A stretch of 64,000 nucleotides of DNA from Actinoalloteichus_B caeruleus (GCF_000718005.1 NZ_JODV01000003.1); one strand, 5' to 3'. Positions 8,355 through 17,247 are shown, counted from the stretch's first letter. Notes: generated by a model not told the origin, from the letters alone. Translations and numbers: made by a program.

Positions 8355-9311
8355 ATGGCGTACTGGCTGTCCGAAGGCGACGACACCCGGCGGGACCGGG
8401 ACTCCGCCGCGCCACGCCGCTCGACGGCGGGCCGTGGCGGGTTGGTCGCGGTCGCCGCGCTGGTCGGCGCGGCACTGCTCGCCCCCACCTCGGCCGCGGC
8501 GGCCGACCCGGCCCACCTCCCCGGCGGGACCGTGCCCGGCACGGCTGGCCCGGAGGTCGTCGCGCACCGGGGAGCGTCCGGGACGGCACCGGAGAACACC
8601 CTCGCCGCGATCCGCGCGGCCGACGAGATCGGCGCCGACCACGTGGAGATCGACGTCCAGCGCACCTCCGACGGGGAGATCGTGCTCATGCACGACTGCA
8701 CGCTCGACCGCACCACCGACGCGGCGGACGTCTTCCCGGACCGCGACTCCTACGCCGTCGCCGACCTCACCCTGGCCGAGCTGTCCAGGCTCGACGCCGG
8801 CTCGTGGTTCGGGCCCGAGTTCGCGGGGGAGCCGGTGCCCACGCTGCGGGAGGCCGTCCGCGAACTGGACCCGGGCACCGGCCTGCTGCTGGAGGTCAAG
8901 GTCTGCGAGGGAGTGGAGGGGCTGGGCGCGGACATCGCCCGCGAGCTGCGGTCGATGCCCGACTACCTGTGGAGTGCGGTGCGCGGGGACACCCTGGTCG
9001 TGCAGTCCTTCGACCACGAGCAGATGCGGGCCTTCCACCAGCGGCTCGGTGTCGTCCCGGTGGGGCTGCTCTTCGGCTCGCGTCCCAGCGAGGCCGAGCT
9101 GGTCGCGGCCAGCAGGTGGGCCGAGCAGGCCAACCCCCGCTTCCGGGACACCGATCCCGCGTTGGTCGACCGGGTCCACGAACTGGGTATGGCGATCAAC
9201 GTGTGGACCGTCAACGACGAGGCGGACATGCGCACCGCCGTCTCCCACGGGGTCGACGGCGTGATCACCGACCACCCCGAGGTGCTGCTCGAGGTGCTGG
9301 GCCGGAACTGA
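8355..9311 (+). CDS. Secreted glycerophosphodiester phosphodiesterase
   Basis: 318 aa. Hydrolyses glycerophosphodiesters to glycerol-3-phosphate and an alcohol outside the membrane, salvaging phosphate and glycerol or turning over lipid headgroups. An N-terminal signal (basic RR followed by hydrophobic residues ~30-55, ending in an Ala-rich site) directs export. The GDPD TIM barrel begins at VVAHRGASGTAPENT (catalytic His, Arg, Glu), then EIDVQRTSDG (metal Glu and Asp) and LMHD (catalytic His). The barrel closes with INVWTVNDEADM and GVDGVITDHPE, typical of the family. The ATG start has GGAGGGA 4 nt upstream. It converges on the SDR gene across a strong hairpin. Confidence 0.93.
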   Translation: MAYWLSEGDDTRRDRDSAAPRRSTAGRGGLVAVAALVGAALLAPTSAAAADPAHLPGGTVPGTAGPEVVAHRGASGTAPENTLAAIRAADEIGADHVEIDVQRTSDGEIVLMHDCTLDRTTDAADVFPDRDSYAVADLTLAELSRLDAGSWFGPEFAGEPVPTLREAVRELDPGTGLLLEVKVCEGVEGLGADIARELRSMPDYLWSAVRGDTLVVQSFDHEQMRAFHQRLGVVPVGLLFGSRPSEAELVAASRWAEQANPRFRDTDPALVDRVHELGMAINVWTVNDEADMRTAVSHGVDGVITDHPEVLLEVLGRN

Positions 9312-9323
9312 GCCCTGACACCA

Positions 9324-9356
9324 CACCGGCTGGCGGCCGCTGGCCGCCAGCCGGTG
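9324..9356. terminator. Bidirectional hairpin terminator between convergent GDPD and SDR genes
   Basis: A perfect 15-bp stem (9324-9338 with 9342-9356) with a 3-nt GCT loop lies midway between the convergent stop codons. It is the strongest hairpin of this region and could serve both strands. Confidence 0.75.
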
Positions 9357-9369
9357 CCCGGGGAGCCCG

Positions 9370-10224
9370 TCAGCTCGGCATGATCTCCCCACCGAGCGGC
9401 GCCAGGACCTCCCCCGTGTAGAACGAGGACAGCGCGGGGGCGGCGAAGAACACGTAGGACGGCGCGATCTCGTCAGGCTGCGCGGGTCGCCCCATCGGCA
9501 CCTGCCCCCCGAAGGATCCCGTGCGCTCCGAACCGAGCGTGGCCGGGATCAGCGGCGTCCACACGGGGCCGGGCGCCACGCAGTTCACCCGGATGCCCCG
9601 GTCGACCAAGGACTGGGCCATCGACCGGGTCCAGGCGTGGATGGCCCCCTTGGTGGCGGCGTAGTCGATGAGCGTCGCGTTCCCCCGCAGCCCGTTGACC
9701 GACCCGGTGTTGATGATCGCGCTGCCCTCACGCAGGTGCGGTAGCGCCGCCTTCGTGACGTGGAAGTAGCTGTGCATGTTCGTGGCGAAGGTGCGCAGCC
9801 ACGCCTCGTCCGAGATCTCCTCCAGGGAGTCCACCGGCTCCTGCTCGGCCACGTTGTTCACGAGCAGGTCGAGGCCACCCAGGTGCTGGACCGTCTGCTC
9901 GACGGTCTCCCGGCAGTGCGCCGGGTCGGCCAGATCCCCGGGGAACAGCACGCAGCGGCGTCCCTCGTCGGCGACGAGCTGGCGGGTCACCTCGGCGTCG
10001 TCGTGTTCCGAGAGGTAGGCCACCGCCACGTCCGCGCCCTCCTTGGCGAAGGCCACGGCGGTCGCCCGGCCGATCCCCGAGTCGCCGCCGGTGATCAGCG
10101 CCTTGCGCCCGGCGAGCAGGCCTCGTCCCACGTAGTCGGCCATGCGGTCCCTCGGCCCGGGCTCCATCGCCTCCGAGCTGCCGGGGAAGTCCTGTTCCTG
10201 CTCTGGCTGTCCGAGTCGGCTCAC
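9370..10224 (-). CDS. Short-chain dehydrogenase/reductase (YghA/GspB39-like)
   Basis: 284 aa SDR with an N-terminal extension (~35 residues, DRMADYVGRGLL) before the Rossmann motif TGGDSGIGRAT. That is the layout of the YghA / general-stress-protein-39 subgroup of NAD(P)-dependent oxidoreductases. The conserved NNVAEQ motif and the catalytic YAATK (Tyr and Lys) are present, and the C-terminal GGQVPMGRPAQPDEIAPSYVFFA is characteristic. The GTG start at 10224 has GGGAGGGAG about 7 nt upstream. It may share a transcript with the DUF5709 gene 162 nt upstream. Physiological substrate unknown; relatives are linked to general stress. Confidence 0.85.
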   Translation of the reverse strand: MSRLGQPEQEQDFPGSSEAMEPGPRDRMADYVGRGLLAGRKALITGGDSGIGRATAVAFAKEGADVAVAYLSEHDDAEVTRQLVADEGRRCVLFPGDLADPAHCRETVEQTVQHLGGLDLLVNNVAEQEPVDSLEEISDEAWLRTFATNMHSYFHVTKAALPHLREGSAIINTGSVNGLRGNATLIDYAATKGAIHAWTRSMAQSLVDRGIRVNCVAPGPVWTPLIPATLGSERTGSFGGQVPMGRPAQPDEIAPSYVFFAAPALSSFYTGEVLAPLGGEIMPS

Positions 10225-10386
10225 CTGCCACTCCCTCCCGGTCCTCACCCGCATCGCGCGCCACACCCGTCCGGGGCGCCCGCCACGCCGGAGGACACTC
10301 GCGATGCGTTCCTCCACTTGTCCTTTCCTCGTACCCAGCGCGCCCACACCCACACCAGGGGCCCCGGGGACGGGGCGCGCCTGGCC

Positions 10387-10866
10387 CTACTCCTCGGGCT
10401 CGACCCGGATGGCGCCCTCCTCGGTGGCGTCCGTCCGCTGCGCGGTCCGTCCGGTGACGTCCTCGGCGGCGAACCCGTTGTCGTCGACGACGTCCCCCTG
10501 GAGCACCACGCCTTCCCGCTGGGCGGGTTCGTCCGGGAACTCGTCGTCAGGGGGGAGCTCGTCCACCTCCTCCGCCGGTGTCTCCGCGCGGCCGCGGTCG
10601 GGCGCGTCGACCGGTCCGACGTCCGGCACCTCCTCGTTGAGCCGGGCGTCCAACCCCTCCCCGGCCCGCTGCTCACTCGGCGTCGTGCCGAAGCGGTTCG
10701 CCTCCGACCAGTCCTCCGGCGGTTCCACGCCCTCCTCCAGCGGGTCGACGTCGAGGTCGTCCTCGTCGAGTTGCTCGCTGACGCTCAGCGGCTCGTCGTT
10801 GTCCGGGCCCGGTTGGTGGACGTCGGGGATCTCCTGCCACGGCTCCTCCGAAGCGCTGGCGCTCAT
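10387..10866 (-). CDS. DUF5709 family acidic protein
   Basis: 159 aa, extremely acidic and without predicted membrane segments or fold motifs. The core SVSEQLDEDDLDVDPLEEG, then PPEDWSEANRFGTTPSEQ and GEGLDARLNEEVPD, follows the repetitive pattern I know for DUF5709, an actinobacterial family of unknown function often found among stress genes. ATG codons at 10869 and 10866 are both possible. The purine-rich AGGGAGA spacing favours 10866. It is divergent from the Vms1/baeRF-like gene and upstream of a stress-type SDR on the same strand. Confidence 0.8.
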   Translation of the reverse strand: MSASASEEPWQEIPDVHQPGPDNDEPLSVSEQLDEDDLDVDPLEEGVEPPEDWSEANRFGTTPSEQRAGEGLDARLNEEVPDVGPVDAPDRGRAETPAEEVDELPPDDEFPDEPAQREGVVLQGDVVDDNGFAAEDVTGRTAQRTDATEEGAIRVEPEE

Positions 10867-11213
10867 CATGTCTCCCTTTCGTGGTTCGTCAGGTCCGCCG
10901 GGCGCGACGGGTGGTGTCCTCCCGTCCAGCCGCGTCGGACCCGTTCGCCAGCGGGGTACCCAGCGGGCGGAACTGGCACGCTCCGCGACGGCTGGCCGGG
11001 CTCGGCACCGCCGTTCGGTCGGTTCTCCCCTGCTCAGGGCCCTCCCCTCGGGGCGGGGTGTCCCGGTGGCGCGGCAACCGGGCGTGTGAGTGGCGGCCGG
11101 ACGGGGTAGGCGTCGGGAAAGGGGTGTGGGTCGGACCGGCGCGGTGTCGCACCGCGAACGGACCACCCCACTCGGCAGGACGAACGGACGCCCGCGCCGA
11201 GGAGGTTGTGAAC
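10867..11213. other. Divergent promoter region, DUF5709 gene / baeRF-like gene
   Basis: 347 nt between divergent genes. Nothing in either strand resembles a gene. I could not assign a confident -35/-10 pair on either strand. The GGAGG at 11201-11205 is the ribosome site of the rightward gene. Confidence 0.4.
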
Positions 11214-12317
11214 ATGGAGACAGGCCTGGTTCGCGAGTTGGCACAGGCCGAGGGGCCGGTCGCGTCGGTGTACCTGGACGTCACCAGGAGCACCGAGAAC
11301 GCACGTCAGGAGATCGAACTGCGGTGGCGGGAGGCCCGGGAGGAGCTGGAGGACCAACTGGCCGACAGGCCCACGATCGACGCGTTGGAGGAGGCGCTGC
11401 GCACCGCCCAGCCGGCGGTCGGCGCCGCGGGCAGGGTGCTCGTGGCGGCGGACGGCGAGGTGCTGCTGGACGAGGAGGTCAGCGAGCCGCCGGCGTTGCC
11501 CTACGCGCGGTGGTCCCCGCTGCCCCAGGTGCTGCCCGTGCTCGCCGACTCCGCCCCCGGGGCCCCGCTCGTGGTGGCGGTGGTCGACCGGATCGGCGCG
11601 GACCTGCGGCTCTACGAGCGCAACGCGACGCTGCGGGCGGAGCACACGGTGGAGGGCGAGACCCATCCCGTGCACAAGGTGCGGGGCCTGGGGTGGTCCC
11701 ACCACCGGGCCCAACAGCGGGTCGAGGACACCGCCGCCCGCAACGCCGGTGAGATCGCCGAGGAGATCGACCGCCTCGTGCGCCGGAGCGGCGCCGGGCT
11801 GGTCCTCGTCGCCGGCGAGGTGCGGGCCAGGAACGAGGTCCTCGCCGCGCTGCCCCCCAACAGCCAACAGCGCGCCGTCAGCACCGAGGTCGGCGGTCGA
11901 GCGGAGGGCACGGACACCGAGGCCCTGGAGGACGAGATCCGCGCACTGCTGCGGGAAAAGGTCGCCCAGGACACCCGGGACGCCCTGGAGGAGTTCCGCG
12001 CCGAGCTGGGCCGGGGGAGCGGCCGGGCGCTGTCCGGGCTCCGTCCCGTGCTCACCGCGTTGCGCGAGGGCCGGATGGACACGGTCCTGCTCCGGTCCAC
12101 CGGGCTGGAGCAGCGGGTGTACGTGGGCCCCGAGCACAGCCAGGTCGCGGTGGACCGGGAGGAGCTCGGTCTGCCGGAGGAGGAGGTCACCACCGAACGC
12201 GCCGACGCGGCGGTGGTCGCGGCGGCGGCGTTGACCGGCGCCCACGTGCACCTGTTCGACGAGGACGAGACGGTACCGACGGAGGTGGGAGGACTGCTTC
12301 GCTACGCGGCGCGGTGA
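11214..12317 (+). CDS. Vms1/baeRF-family (eRF1-like) protein, Rv2629-like
   Basis: 367 aa from the ATG at 11214 (GGAGG 8 nt upstream). The layout fits the bacterial/archaeal eRF1-like (baeRF) proteins such as M. tuberculosis Rv2629. An N-terminal domain has SVYLDVTRS, a central segment ends in HPVHKVRGLGWSHHRAQQRVEDTAARNA, and a C-terminal RNase-H-like alpha/beta domain has VLVAGEVRARNEVLAALP. The family is related to eRF1 and Vms1/ANKZF1 and is proposed to act on stalled ribosomes or tRNA; catalysis here is not established. The last domain ends with an L7Ae-like segment (AALTGAHVHLFDEDE). The next gene, 60 nt on, encodes a small hydrophilic protein probably on the same transcript. Confidence 0.75.
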   Translation: METGLVRELAQAEGPVASVYLDVTRSTENARQEIELRWREAREELEDQLADRPTIDALEEALRTAQPAVGAAGRVLVAADGEVLLDEEVSEPPALPYARWSPLPQVLPVLADSAPGAPLVVAVVDRIGADLRLYERNATLRAEHTVEGETHPVHKVRGLGWSHHRAQQRVEDTAARNAGEIAEEIDRLVRRSGAGLVLVAGEVRARNEVLAALPPNSQQRAVSTEVGGRAEGTDTEALEDEIRALLREKVAQDTRDALEEFRAELGRGSGRALSGLRPVLTALREGRMDTVLLRSTGLEQRVYVGPEHSQVAVDREELGLPEEEVTTERADAAVVAAAALTGAHVHLFDEDETVPTEVGGLLRYAAR

Positions 12318-12377
12318 ACGACCAGCGCCCGTCTCGCTCACCGACGTGGTGAGCGACCCCGACAAGGAGGACCACTG

Positions 12378-12572
12378 ATGCAACGGGGCAGTGACCGGCA
12401 CGGACCGAAGCGGGACGAGGAGTTGAAGGCGGAGACCAGGAGCATGATGCAGGCGAACCGCCCGACGAGGGCCGAGGAGGCACTGGAGGCGGAGCCGCCC
12501 GCCGACGACGACCCCGATGCCCTGACCGAGGTGCAGCGGACCGAGCGTCCCCGGCGGGACACGTCGGAGTGA
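12378..12572 (+). CDS. Small hydrophilic conserved actinobacterial protein
   Basis: 64 aa, highly charged and with no hydrophobic segment, so cytoplasmic and perhaps disordered. AAGGAGGA (12364-12371) lies an ideal distance before the ATG. The N-terminal pattern M-RG-D-H-K-DEEL and the later R-TRAEE resemble small actinobacterial proteins I have seen next to stress genes, but I know no function. Position 60 nt after the baeRF-like gene and before a strong terminator suggests it is the last gene of that operon. Confidence 0.65.
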   Translation: MQRGSDRHGPKRDEELKAETRSMMQANRPTRAEEALEAEPPADDDPDALTEVQRTERPRRDTSE

Positions 12573-12592
12573 GGACCGTCGACGACGGCGAC

Positions 12593-12622
12593 GGGCGCCC
12601 CCGGGAGGTTCCGGGGGCGCCC
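12593..12622. terminator. Bidirectional hairpin terminator
   Basis: GGGCGCCCCCGG and CCGGGGGCGCCC form a perfect 12-bp stem with a 6-nt loop between the convergent small-protein and flotillin genes. Confidence 0.75.
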
Positions 12623-12728
12623 GCGCGTGCTGCCCAGGTGGGACCGGCCGCGCCGGCCGACCCGGGAGGCCGTCCCGCCGCTCGGGCCGGTGGCTGGGGC
12701 CACCGCCGGTGCGGGACGACCGGTGTGC

Positions 12729-14243
12729 TCAGGAGTCGGTGTGCCGAACCGGGCTCCGGTCCACCGGGATGTTCTGCACCGAACCGCCCGCCGTCGCGCC
12801 GTCGGAACCGACAACGGGGGTCTCGGTCTTGCCGTCCTCGTCCTGCATGGCGCGCATCAGCGTGCGGGCGAGCCCGAGACCGGTGCCGCCCAGCGACAGC
12901 GCCTTCCCGAACATGTCGCCGACGCCCTCGGCGCCGTTGAGCACCACCATGTGGTCCACGTTGCCGAAGGCGGTCGCCCCGGCCTGGACGATCTCCGGCC
13001 AGTTCTCCGCGAGCTGCTGCGCGACCACGGCTTCCTGGTTCTCCGCCAGGGCGGCGGCGCGTGCCTTGATCGCCTCGGCCTCCGCGAGCCCCTTGGCCTG
13101 CGCGGCCTCGGCGTCCGCGAGGCCCTTGGCGCGGGCGGCGGCCGCCTCCGCCTCACCGGTCGCCTTCGTCGCGGCGGCCTCCGCCTCACCCCGGGCCCTG
13201 GTCGCCTCGGCCTGCGCGGCGGCGGCGGTCTTCACCCTGGTGGCGTCCGCCGCGGCGCGGAGTTCGGTCTCCTTCGCCTCGGCCTGGGCCCGCGCGATCC
13301 GCGCGTCCCGCTCGGCGTCGGCGATCGTCCTGGTTTCGTAGGCCTTGGCGTCGGCCGGCTTGCTGATCTCGGAGAGCAACCGCTGCTCGGAGAGGTTCGC
13401 CTCCAGCTCGGCCGCCCGGGTCTCCTGGACGACGACCTCCTGGCGGGCGGTGGCCTCGGCCAGCGGGCCGGACTGCCCCGACTTCGCCCTCGCCTGGTCG
13501 ACCTCCGCCTGGTACCCAGCCTGCTGGATCTGGCTTTCCCGCACGGCGGCGGCCTTGCGGGCCTGGGCGGCCTGCTCCGCCTCGGTGGCCTCCTGGTCCC
13601 GCTGCGCCTCGGCGATCCTCGCGGACGCCGCGACGGCCGCGGCGTGCGGCTTGCCCAGGTTCAGGATGTAGCCCGACTCGTCGTCGATCTCCTGGATCTG
13701 GAGGGAGTCGACCACGAGGCCGAGCTTGCTCATCTCGTCCGCGGAGGACTGGCGGACGGCTCCGGTGAGCGCGTCGCGGTTGTGGATCAGGTCCTCGATG
13801 GTGAGGCCGCCGCAGATGGAACGCAGGTGACCGGCGAACAGCTCGTGGATGGTGTTGTTCATCCCGCTCTGCTGGTCCAGGAACCGCCGCGCCGCGTTGG
13901 CGATCGAGACGAAGTCGTCACCCACCTTGTAGATGACGACCGCGCGCACGGTCACCGGGAGCCCCTGCTGGGTCACGCAGGACACCTGGAGGTTGGCGCC
14001 GTGGGTGTCCAGTGACAACCGGCGCGCGGTCTGGAAACCGGGGATGACCAGGGTCCCCTTGCCCGTGATGATCTTGAATCCCATGCTGTCCGGGCGCGAC
14101 TTGGTGTTCCCCCCGGTCCCGAGGCCAGAGATGATCAGCGCCTCGTTCGGCTCCGCCACCTTCCACAGCACCCGGAACAGCACGAACAGCAGCAGCAGAC
14201 CGATGACGACCGCGGCCACCGAATACAGGACCTGTTCCTGCAC
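12729..14243 (-). CDS. Flotillin-like SPFH-domain membrane scaffold
   Basis: 504 aa. One N-terminal membrane segment (about residues 5-27) is followed by an SPFH/PHB domain (~30-200; AEPNEALIISG, GANLQVSCVTQQGLPV). A long Ala/Glu/Arg-rich coiled coil (~200-430) contains repeated EAEAAAxKA-type units, and the tail is Gly-rich. This is the flotillin architecture (FloT/YuaG type), scaffolding membrane microdomains as large oligomers. The GTG at 14243 has GGGGGTGAG upstream. Immediately upstream on the same strand is the NfeD-like gene, the usual partner of flotillins, and before it the kinase PknL. That order suggests an envelope-signalling unit. Confidence 0.9.
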   Translation of the reverse strand: MQEQVLYSVAAVVIGLLLLFVLFRVLWKVAEPNEALIISGLGTGGNTKSRPDSMGFKIITGKGTLVIPGFQTARRLSLDTHGANLQVSCVTQQGLPVTVRAVVIYKVGDDFVSIANAARRFLDQQSGMNNTIHELFAGHLRSICGGLTIEDLIHNRDALTGAVRQSSADEMSKLGLVVDSLQIQEIDDESGYILNLGKPHAAAVAASARIAEAQRDQEATEAEQAAQARKAAAVRESQIQQAGYQAEVDQARAKSGQSGPLAEATARQEVVVQETRAAELEANLSEQRLLSEISKPADAKAYETRTIADAERDARIARAQAEAKETELRAAADATRVKTAAAAQAEATRARGEAEAAATKATGEAEAAAARAKGLADAEAAQAKGLAEAEAIKARAAALAENQEAVVAQQLAENWPEIVQAGATAFGNVDHMVVLNGAEGVGDMFGKALSLGGTGLGLARTLMRAMQDEDGKTETPVVGSDGATAGGSVQNIPVDRSPVRHTDS

Positions 14244-14361
14244 GACTGGCTCACCCCCATGTTTCGAACGACGATTCCCTGCCGAGCGGAGCACGGCGTG
14301 GATGAGACGTGGAGGCGCGGCGATCGGTTGCCGACATCGTGGGGTGGCCGGCAGGTCACCC

Positions 14362-14568
14362 TCAGCCGATCGACTGCCAGGGTTCCACGTACACGTTGCG
14401 TGGTGGCTGGAAGTCGACCACGAGGACCTGGTTCCCCGGCTCGATCACCGCGTCTGGCCGCGCGGGGTAGGCGTAGAAGGCCTCCACGCCACCCCGGACG
14501 TGGATCATGACCTCACCGACCAGTCCGGGACCGATCCTGCCCGTCACCCGACCACGGTTACCGATCAT
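14362..14568 (-). CDS. Short NfeD-like (OB-fold) partner of flotillin
   Basis: 68 aa beginning at ATG 14568 with AGGGAGC just before it. The sequence (IGNRGRVTGRIGP, GEVMIHVRGG, IEPGNQVLVVDFQPPRNVYVEPW) matches the small beta-barrel OB-type domain at the C-terminus of NfeD/YuaF proteins, here without any membrane segment. Flotillin genes are often paired with NfeD genes, and this one lies 118 nt upstream of the flotillin start. It should bind or tune the flotillin assembly. Family membership is inferred from motif pattern and context. Confidence 0.7.
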   Translation of the reverse strand: MIGNRGRVTGRIGPGLVGEVMIHVRGGVEAFYAYPARPDAVIEPGNQVLVVDFQPPRNVYVEPWQSIG

Positions 14569-14660
14569 GCGCTCCCTGCCTCGAAACGCCGTGTGCTCTC
14601 GGTGAGCATACGGGGTGTACCTCCTGTCAACTGCCGTTTTCCACACCGATCCGGTCTCGA

Positions 14661-16781
14661 TCAGAAGATCGGGAAGTTGTTCAGCGTGACGGTCGACCCG
14701 GGCTCGACCCACGCCCCACCGGGCGGGGACTGCCCGAAGACCCGGCCCCGTTCCTCGCCGAACCACGAGTCGACCTCCACCGCGAAGTCGGCGTCCTCCA
14801 GGTCCCGCCGCGCCTCGTCGACACGGCGCCCGGTCACGTCCGGTACCTGGACGGCGTTGGAGACCACCACCTCGACCCGGTTGTCCTCGCCCAACAGCAT
14901 CTCGGTGCCCGGGTCCGGACTGGTGCGGATGACGCGCCCGGCCTCCACGCCCTCGGCGAACTCCTCCCGCACGTCCGGTTCGAAACCGGCCGAGGTGAGG
15001 GTGTCGACGGCTTCGTCCCTGGTCTGGCCGGTGACGTCGGGGACGGGCACCGGCGGGGGACCCTTGCTCAGCACGACCCGGACCTCGCCGCCGATCGCCA
15101 TCTCGGTGCCCGCCTCGGGATCGAGGCCGAGGACATCCCCGGCGGCGATCTCCTCGCTGAACTGGTCGAGGCCCTCGTCCCTCACCGGTGTCAGCCGGGC
15201 GTCCTCCACCAGCTCGTTGGCCTCGTCGAGGGAGATCCCCACCGCCACCTCGGGAACCACCGGCAGCCCCTTGGACACCAGCACCCGCACCCGGCTGCCG
15301 CGCAACGCCTCGGCGCCGCCCTCCGGACCGGTGTCGAAGACCTGGCCCAACTCCACCGAGTCGTGGAACTGGTGGTCGAGGCTGGGCACGAGATCGGCTT
15401 CCTCCAGGGCAGCGACCGCGTCGGCGTGGGACATCCCCCGCAGGTCGGGAACGCTGGTCCACCGCCCGCTCCCGAACCACCACGCCGCGACGCCGATGAC
15501 GAGCGCCAGGACCGTGACGATCGCCATCCAGATCACGAAGGACCGCCGGGACCGGCGGCGCTGGGTCGAGTACGGGTCCTGGACCGGGCCGCGGCGCTGA
15601 CCGCCGGGGGGAGTCGGTGGGGCGGTGGGGTGGCCGGCGTGCTCCGCGCCGTGCGGACGGCCGTACTGGCCGCTCGCGTACTCGTCCCGGCTCAGCGCCC
15701 GGGTCCCCTGGGGGCCGATCGGACCGCCGCCAGCCGGCCCGGGATGCGGTGGGGGAGGCGGGCCGGGCTGGGTGTGCTGACCGGCGGGAGGGGTGACGGG
15801 GATGCGTTCCGTGGGCGGGCCGTCGGGTGAGGGGGGCGCGCCACCGTCCGAGGAGGGGGTCGCCGTCGAGGTCGTCGGCGGGGGCGTCCACACGGCGGTG
15901 GGCACGGGCACGGGTACCCGCCGCACGCCCAGCGCGTCCCGCACCCGGAGCAGCTCGTCCCGGAACGCCGTCGCGTCCGCCGGTCGGCGGGCGGGATCCC
16001 GGCTGGTGGCCCGCAGGACCAGCTCGTCGAGCGCGGGCGGGATCCCGGGCACGGCCTCGCTCGGAGGTGGAACGTCGCTGTTGACGTGCCGGTAGGCCAC
16101 CGACAGCGGACTGTCGCCGGTGTAGGGGGGCCGCCCCGTCAGCATCTCGTAGAGCACGATGCCCGCCGAGTAGACATCCCCCCGGGAGTCGGTGACCCCG
16201 GTCTCCACCTGTTCCGGCGAGAGGTAGGCGACGGTGCCGAGGATGGTGCTGTCGCTGGTGAGCTTCGCGTCCGACACGGCTCGCACCAGACCGAAGTCCG
16301 CGACCTTCACCGCGTCGTTCGGTCCGATGAGGATGTTCTCCGGCTTGACGTCCCGGTGCACCATCCCGGCCCCGTGGGCCGCTCCCAACGCGCTCAGCAC
16401 GGGTTCCAGGACGCTCAACGCGAGGGGGACCGGGAGCTCCCCGTCCTGGCGGAGGAGTTCCCGCAGGGTGCCACCGTCGACCAGTTCCATCACGAGGAAC
16501 ACGTGGTCCTCGGTGGGGCTGTGGTCCACCCCCTGGTCGTGCACCGAGACGATGGCGGGGTGGTGCAGCCGCGCGGCCGCCCGCGCCTCCCGCACGAAGC
16601 GTTCGACGAAGGTCCGGTCCGCCGAGAAGCGGTGGTCCATGACCTTGATCGCCACCGGCCGCTCCAGCCGGGTGTCCACACCGCGGTAGACCACGGACAT
16701 GCCACCGCGGGCCAGCACGCTCTCCACCCGGTAACGGCCCTCCAGGGTCGCCCCGGTGAGATCCACCCCCCGTTGGTTCAC
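14661..16781 (-). CDS. pknL: Serine/threonine protein kinase PknL with four PASTA domains
   Basis: 706 aa transmembrane kinase. The kinase domain (~15-280) has glycine loop ARGGMSVVYRG, ATP-binding Lys in VAIKVMD, catalytic HRDVKPEN, DFG (VADFGLVRA), a threonine-bearing activation segment and YLSPEQ. A Pro/Ser/Thr-rich juxtamembrane linker follows, then one membrane helix (~415-437), then four PASTA repeats outside the membrane, beginning SVPDLRGMS, VVPEVAVGIS, PVPDVTGQT and VQVPDVTGR. PASTA domains bind muropeptides or lipid II in related kinases. GTG 16781 was chosen because the upstream TTG has no ribosome site. It is divergent from the Rv2175c-like gene, a known substrate of PknL in mycobacteria. 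M. tuberculosis PknL lacks PASTA domains. Confidence 0.95.
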   Translation of the reverse strand: MNQRGVDLTGATLEGRYRVESVLARGGMSVVYRGVDTRLERPVAIKVMDHRFSADRTFVERFVREARAAARLHHPAIVSVHDQGVDHSPTEDHVFLVMELVDGGTLRELLRQDGELPVPLALSVLEPVLSALGAAHGAGMVHRDVKPENILIGPNDAVKVADFGLVRAVSDAKLTSDSTILGTVAYLSPEQVETGVTDSRGDVYSAGIVLYEMLTGRPPYTGDSPLSVAYRHVNSDVPPPSEAVPGIPPALDELVLRATSRDPARRPADATAFRDELLRVRDALGVRRVPVPVPTAVWTPPPTTSTATPSSDGGAPPSPDGPPTERIPVTPPAGQHTQPGPPPPPHPGPAGGGPIGPQGTRALSRDEYASGQYGRPHGAEHAGHPTAPPTPPGGQRRGPVQDPYSTQRRRSRRSFVIWMAIVTVLALVIGVAAWWFGSGRWTSVPDLRGMSHADAVAALEEADLVPSLDHQFHDSVELGQVFDTGPEGGAEALRGSRVRVLVSKGLPVVPEVAVGISLDEANELVEDARLTPVRDEGLDQFSEEIAAGDVLGLDPEAGTEMAIGGEVRVVLSKGPPPVPVPDVTGQTRDEAVDTLTSAGFEPDVREEFAEGVEAGRVIRTSPDPGTEMLLGEDNRVEVVVSNAVQVPDVTGRRVDEARRDLEDADFAVEVDSWFGEERGRVFGQSPPGGAWVEPGSTVTLNNFPIF

Positions 16782-16856
16782 AACTCCCGATCGTACGGAG
16801 GGGACGGGAGCAACCAACGCAGGGCATCACGGTGGGGGTATGGCAGGGTTGCTCCC

Positions 16857-17222
16857 GTGAGTGAGTTCCCCACCGCCTCCGACGTTCTCGCGCCGGAGGT
16901 CGAAGCACTGCCGCTGCCCGACATCGCGGAGCGGCTGGGCGTACCGGTGACCCGGGTGCACCAGCTCCTGCGCGACGGTCACCTGCTCGCCCTGCGCCGA
17001 GACCGGATCGCCGTGGTACCCGCCGCCCTCGTCGACGACCAGGGCGTGGTGAAGGGGCTGCCCGGCACTGTCACGGTGCTCCGGGACGGCGGCTACACCT
17101 CGGAGGAGATCCTCCGCTGGTTGTTCACCGAGGACGACACCCTGCCCGGCACCCCGATCGAGGCGTTGCGCGGCAACCGGGGCCGTGAGGTCAAGCGCCG
17201 GGCGCAGGCCATGGCGTTCTGA
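16857..17222 (+). CDS. Rv2175c-like DNA-binding protein (putative PknL substrate)
   Basis: 121 aa. The N-terminal half is a winged-helix/HTH (LPLPDIAERLGVPVTRVHQL, RDGHLLALRRDRIAVVP) and the C-terminal half is the conserved tail (GYTSEEILRWLFTEDDTLPGTPIEAL) of the Rv2175c family. In M. tuberculosis the orthologue binds DNA and loses that ability when PknL phosphorylates its N-terminal Thr. Here the N-terminus is short (SEFPTASD) and has one Thr at residue 6. The GTG has no Shine-Dalgarno, but CAGGGT lies 7 nt upstream, as in leaderless transcripts. Divergent arrangement with pknL is conserved. Confidence 0.88.
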   Translation: MSEFPTASDVLAPEVEALPLPDIAERLGVPVTRVHQLLRDGHLLALRRDRIAVVPAALVDDQGVVKGLPGTVTVLRDGGYTSEEILRWLFTEDDTLPGTPIEALRGNRGREVKRRAQAMAF

Positions 17223-17247
17223 CCGGTCCGCACCGCACCGGTGACCG

